This document shows, piece after piece, positions 42,467 through 45,298 of a stretch of 45,298 bases of DNA. Source of the DNA: Rahnella bruchi (GTDB lineage: Bacteria; Pseudomonadota; Gammaproteobacteria; Enterobacterales; Enterobacteriaceae); the NCBI RefSeq assembly GCF_003614975.1, contig NZ_QZWI01000023.1:1-45298 (forward strand), written 5' to 3'. Below the pieces are notes generated by a model. It was not told the DNA's origin. It searched no databases and was given only the letters and a program-made list of their open reading frames with translations. Made by a program: the position numbers and the translations under genes. Positions within the stretch are counted from its first letter, which is position 1; each line of letters starts with the position of its first letter.

Positions 42467-43778
42467 GGTGGGTATTCCGTAAAGTCAGTTGTGGGATGAG
42501 GGTTTGCAGCGCCTGCAACATGTTGCTGGCCCAGAATCGTCCGGCAGGCGTGAGGTTAAAACTCGGGCCATCGCTGTGCATCAGGCCGCACTGTTGCCAT
42601 TGTTGTAACAGCGGTTCGAGCGGGAAAGGATCGGTGATAATGCGGCTCAGATCATAGCGCCCGGCTTCGATACCGCCCTGTAAATCCAGGCGCCAGCGGT
42701 GTTCGCTGGCAGTCGCGGCCGTCATCATCATGATCGGTTTCAGTCCGGCGTCCAGTTGCTGGTAATACGCTTCCAGACTGCGTGCTGTCATATAGGATTG
42801 CCCGCCCAGATTGCCGCCCGCGCTGCTGCCAAAGGCCAGACAGTCCGCGCCTTTTTTGATCAGCAGATTGTAGAGGTTACGCTCGCGCGTGTTGCGCGCC
42901 CAGTGACTGTTGCTTATCTGATGCCAGCCGTCGCGCGCCAGAAAGGCTTCGCCTTCGAGGTAAAAGTCACGACGCATCGCGACATCCGGCAGCGACACAC
43001 GTTTATTTTCCACGGCTTTGCCCAGCGGCGTGGAAGGCAGCAGGTTCAGGGCGTAAAGGTCCACGCCGTCCAGCGGTAAATCGCGGACGATCTGCAAATC
43101 CTCCCGCCAGCTTTCCGGTGTCTGTTCCGGTAATCCGAACATCAGATCGCAGACCACCGCAGCGCGGTCACGCTCCCCGAGTTTACGCAGGAACTGTATC
43201 GCTTCTTCCCGTGTGGCGCGCCGTCCCATCCGCTGGCGGACGCGGGTATCAAAGGTCTGAATGCCGACAGAAAAACGGTTAGCGCCCGACTCCAGACAGG
43301 CGTCGATGCGTTCGTCATCGAAATTAAGGATCCGCCCTTCGACAGTGATTTCGCAATCCGGTGCCAGCGGCAAACGGCGACGCAGCGTACTGATGATCCG
43401 GTGTAATTGCTTTGCGCTGAGCGCCGTCGGTGTGCCACCGCCAAAATAGACGGCGTGGATAGGCGCGGACTGATGCAGCGGCGAAGGGGCTTCCTGTTCA
43501 ATCTCCCGGATCAGGTAATCGCAGTACTGTTCTGTGGCTTCCGCTTCCAGTTTGTTCTGGTAGAACCCGCAAAATTTACAGTGCGTCGCACAAAAGGGGA
43601 TATGCAGATAAACCAGACGCTTATTGGCTGGAAGCTGGCGCTGACAAAGCGCCTGCCACTGAGCGGGGATCTCCTGCGGCGGAACCGGCTGCTGTGGCCG
43701 CCAGGGCATCACTGCCCAGCGGTCAGGGAACGGCAGTCCGTCTGCGGCAGCGTAAAAACGCGTGAGGTCTAAGCTCAT
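42453..43778 (-). CDS. chuW: Radical SAM heme-degradation enzyme ChuW/HutW
   Basis: A 441-residue radical SAM enzyme of the HemN-like branch. The iron-sulfur motif CATHCKFC (Cys63, 67, 70) is followed by AVYFGGGTPTALS and FSVGIQTFDTRVRQRMGR. ChuW opens the heme macrocycle without oxygen, giving anaerobilin and free iron. The start was set at the ATG of MSLDLTRF after AGGAGAAG; a longer frame begins 27 bases upstream. First gene of the operon; a Fur box is 50 bases before it. Confidence 0.92.
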   Translation of the reverse strand: MSLDLTRFYAAADGLPFPDRWAVMPWRPQQPVPPQEIPAQWQALCQRQLPANKRLVYLHIPFCATHCKFCGFYQNKLEAEATEQYCDYLIREIEQEAPSPLHQSAPIHAVYFGGGTPTALSAKQLHRIISTLRRRLPLAPDCEITVEGRILNFDDERIDACLESGANRFSVGIQTFDTRVRQRMGRRATREEAIQFLRKLGERDRAAVVCDLMFGLPEQTPESWREDLQIVRDLPLDGVDLYALNLLPSTPLGKAVENKRVSLPDVAMRRDFYLEGEAFLARDGWHQISNSHWARNTRERNLYNLLIKKGADCLAFGSSAGGNLGGQSYMTARSLEAYYQQLDAGLKPIMMMTAATASEHRWRLDLQGGIEAGRYDLSRIITDPFPLEPLLQQWQQCGLMHSDGPSFNLTPAGRFWASNMLQALQTLIPQLTLRNTHHANG

Positions 43779-43828
43779 TGAGTTTGTCTTCTCCTGAAGA
43801 AACAATCATTCATTCGCTGGTATTAAAC

Positions 43829-43847
43829 GATAATGATTATCATTCGA
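43829..43847. promoter_or_regulatory. Fur box upstream of chuWXY
   Basis: GATAAT-G-ATTATC is a perfect 6-1-6 Fur site core, with CATTCG following. It should repress chuWXY when iron is plentiful. Confidence 0.85.
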
Positions 43848-44010
43848 TCAAATCCAAAACGCATTTGTGATGATCTGTATCAAGTTTGGAAAAGTGATCG
43901 ATGGTGAGAGGAATACGGAGAAAACCGATCCGGCCTGTCCTGTAATTTTCTAAAGCGAATGCTTATGATAGAACTTCTTGAGGTTTCCCCGGCACAACGA
44001 CAGGGCAGTC

Positions 44011-45129
44011 ATGGCAGCAGAATACTTTCTCTTCCGGCAGATAAAACAGCGTCTGAAAGACGGCAGTGCGCATTATTTTTACATCGAACCTGATCTGAGT
44101 GAAACAGAGCAACTTAAAGCGCTATGCCGCCATTACAACGGACATATCCGGCAACGTGCGGTGCTGTGCCTCGGACTGAAGCGCGAGGTGTCGGCTCTTG
44201 TGGAACTCGTTGAGCGGGTTAATGACTGGGTGGAAGAAGTTGCCCGTTCGGCGTGCAGCAGTCTGCGGCGCTGGATGCGTCCGGAGTTTGCTGGTGTTTT
44301 TGTCGGGGGGCTGCCGGATATCTTCGGGTTGCTGAAATGTACCCGCGCTGATCATCGCGGAATCGTCAGTGAAATCGTGGATTATCTCGGGCGGGAGGAA
44401 AATAACCTCGCTTTACTAACCGGTCTTAAGACCAGTAATCCTCATGTCGCCCGTCTTTGCCTGCATTTGTTGCTCGACAATCCCCGGTTTTCAACTGAAA
44501 GGATCTTCAAGCTGGCGATGCATCAGCATGATCCTGTCGTCAGGTATCACGCCGCTCAGTTTATGCTGAATAAGCCTGAGCGTGTAAATGCTGAGGTATT
44601 TGCGTTGCTACTCGCCGACCGGTTTGCGCCAGTAAAACAACGGGTTTTGCAGTACGCGGAGAATCACTCGTTGCCTGTTGCCGAGAAAGTATTAAAAGGT
44701 TTGTTACTGGATAGTAATAGCCTGGTACGCCAGCGTGCCTGCCGTTTATATAGCCAACATTATGGTGATCCGCAATCCATTTATCTGGCTGCTTTTCATC
44801 ATGCAGATTCGCGACCAGCTACGCGTAAAGCGGCATTGCTCGGGTTGGGTGAACTGCGCTATCCGCAGGTGCTGGCACTGGCGGAAGCTGTCACTGAGGC
44901 ATACCCTTTTGGACTGTATTTCGCAGCACTGAATATCCTCGTAAAGCATCACGGCGAGGATGCGCGTGACCGTTTAATCCAAAAACTCAGCCATCCTGAA
45001 CTGGCGATTGCCAGACTGGCGCGGCGTATTCTCCTGCGGGATAAACTGCTAGTGACTTTGGCTGACCTTCAGTCCTCTTATGAGAAAGCGCCATCTAATG
45101 AACATGCACTTTTAGCATTTGCCCCGTAA
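44011..45129 (+). CDS. HEAT-repeat-like protein of unknown function
   Basis: A 372-residue all-helical protein built of repeated helix pairs with Leu/Ala, Arg and Asp-Pro patterns (HDPVVRYHAAQFMLN, SNSLVRQRACRLYSQH, RPATRKAALLGLGEL, HPELAIARLARRIL). These suggest HEAT or PBS-lyase-type repeats, a protein-protein scaffold. The start was set at the ATG; an upstream TTG frame start lacks a ribosome site. No signal peptide or membrane segment. The last codons (FAP-stop) may lie in the end of an IS200-type element, so the C-terminus could be altered. Function unknown. Confidence 0.7.
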   Translation: MAAEYFLFRQIKQRLKDGSAHYFYIEPDLSETEQLKALCRHYNGHIRQRAVLCLGLKREVSALVELVERVNDWVEEVARSACSSLRRWMRPEFAGVFVGGLPDIFGLLKCTRADHRGIVSEIVDYLGREENNLALLTGLKTSNPHVARLCLHLLLDNPRFSTERIFKLAMHQHDPVVRYHAAQFMLNKPERVNAEVFALLLADRFAPVKQRVLQYAENHSLPVAEKVLKGLLLDSNSLVRQRACRLYSQHYGDPQSIYLAAFHHADSRPATRKAALLGLGELRYPQVLALAEAVTEAYPFGLYFAALNILVKHHGEDARDRLIQKLSHPELAIARLARRILLRDKLLVTLADLQSSYEKAPSNEHALLAFAP

Positions 45130-45163
45130 ACCCTCGCCCAGTCGGACGGGGATATAAGGGGTG
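45125..45163 (-). mobile_element. Right end of IS200/IS605-type element
   Basis: Between the tnpA stop and the HEAT gene, read leftward, the sequence has CCCCGTCCGACTGGGCGAGG, a stem-loop of the kind found in IS200 right ends, then GTTTACGGGG. The element appears inserted against or in the 3' end of the HEAT-repeat gene. Confidence 0.5.
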
Positions 45164-45298
45164 CTAATCAGGGGGTTTCTGCGATTCAACATACGCTTTC
45201 AGTGTTTCAATTGTTGCTCCACCAGCGCTACAGGCAAAGTAGGAACGTGACCAGAGCACTCCGGCATTACTTTGCTTGCAAAGATGGGTATTTAAAAT
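45164..45298 (-). CDS. tnpA: IS200/IS605 TnpA transposase, C-terminal part (cut by window edge)
   Basis: The last 44 residues read ILNTHLCKQSNAGVLWSRSY, then FACSAGGATIETLKAYVESQ and KPPD, ending in TAG. This is the C-terminus of the small Y1 HUH transposase TnpA (usually LWSxSYFAGSxGGAPIExxKxYI). The rest lies beyond the window. The catalytic Tyr region cannot be judged here. Confidence 0.85.
   Translation of the reverse strand: MLNTHLCKQSNAGVLWSRSYFACSAGGATIETLKAYVESQKPPD

Overview
The window looks like the chromosome of an enterobacterium. A BamA-type protein is close to E. coli BamA over its whole length, and YqjH, YqjI, ChuWXY, a DUF1471 protein and an SugE/Gdx gene behind a guanidine-II riboswitch are all recognisable. 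The mix of genes would suit a plant- or soil-associated member of the Yersiniaceae (Rahnella/Rouxiella/Serratia-like). The genus is inference; there is no rRNA or other marker here.

Left edge (1-2.7 kb): a graveyard of decayed insertion sequences, an IS110-type transposase broken by frameshifts and an IS3-type orfA/orfB, followed by an AT-rich stretch. 2.7-9.0 kb: a surface-adhesion locus with a lipoprotein, a 1157-residue YadA-like trimeric autotransporter with an internal 381-bp repeat array, a LuxR-type HTH regulator and an overlapping EAL-domain c-di-GMP phosphodiesterase. 9.3-17.4 kb: a peptidoglycan-sugar scavenging locus. A leftward operon encodes an exported NagZ-type GH3 enzyme, an OmpG-like porin and a NamZ exo-N-acetylmuramidase. 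An RpiR-family (MurR-like) regulator follows, and a rightward murQ-murP pair takes up and processes MurNAc. CRP-like sites and a shared TTGGAAT motif suggest joint control. The gene content recalls the Bacillus subtilis MurNAc cluster, with a porin added for a Gram-negative envelope.

17.8-25.7 kb: a second-copy-type bamA outside its usual rseP/skp setting, a candidate sRNA, msrB, an orphan TRAP binding protein, a TonB-dependent heme/hemoglobin-type receptor behind a Fur box, and yqjH. 25.7-29.7 kb: an orphan IS200/IS605 right end, a tannase, a yqjI-like PadR regulator, and an overlapping pair of a ParD-like antitoxin and a methionine aminopeptidase paralogue. 29.8-34.4 kb: a small lipoprotein, then an MXKDX-repeat protein, a molybdopterin oxidoreductase and a cytochrome b, divergent from an OmpR/EnvZ-type two-component system.

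34.6-38.5 kb: a gallate-decarboxylase-like ubiD/ubiX operon with a DUF554 membrane protein and a LysR regulator. Together with the tannase it may form a tannin-degradation route. 38.5-41.2 kb: guanidine-II riboswitch and gdx, then a hipA-hipB toxin/antitoxin pair in reversed gene order between two near-identical terminators, then a DUF1471 stress peptide. 41.3-45.3 kb: the anaerobic heme-degradation operon chuWXY under a Fur box, a HEAT-repeat protein, and the 3' end of an IS200-type tnpA running off the window.
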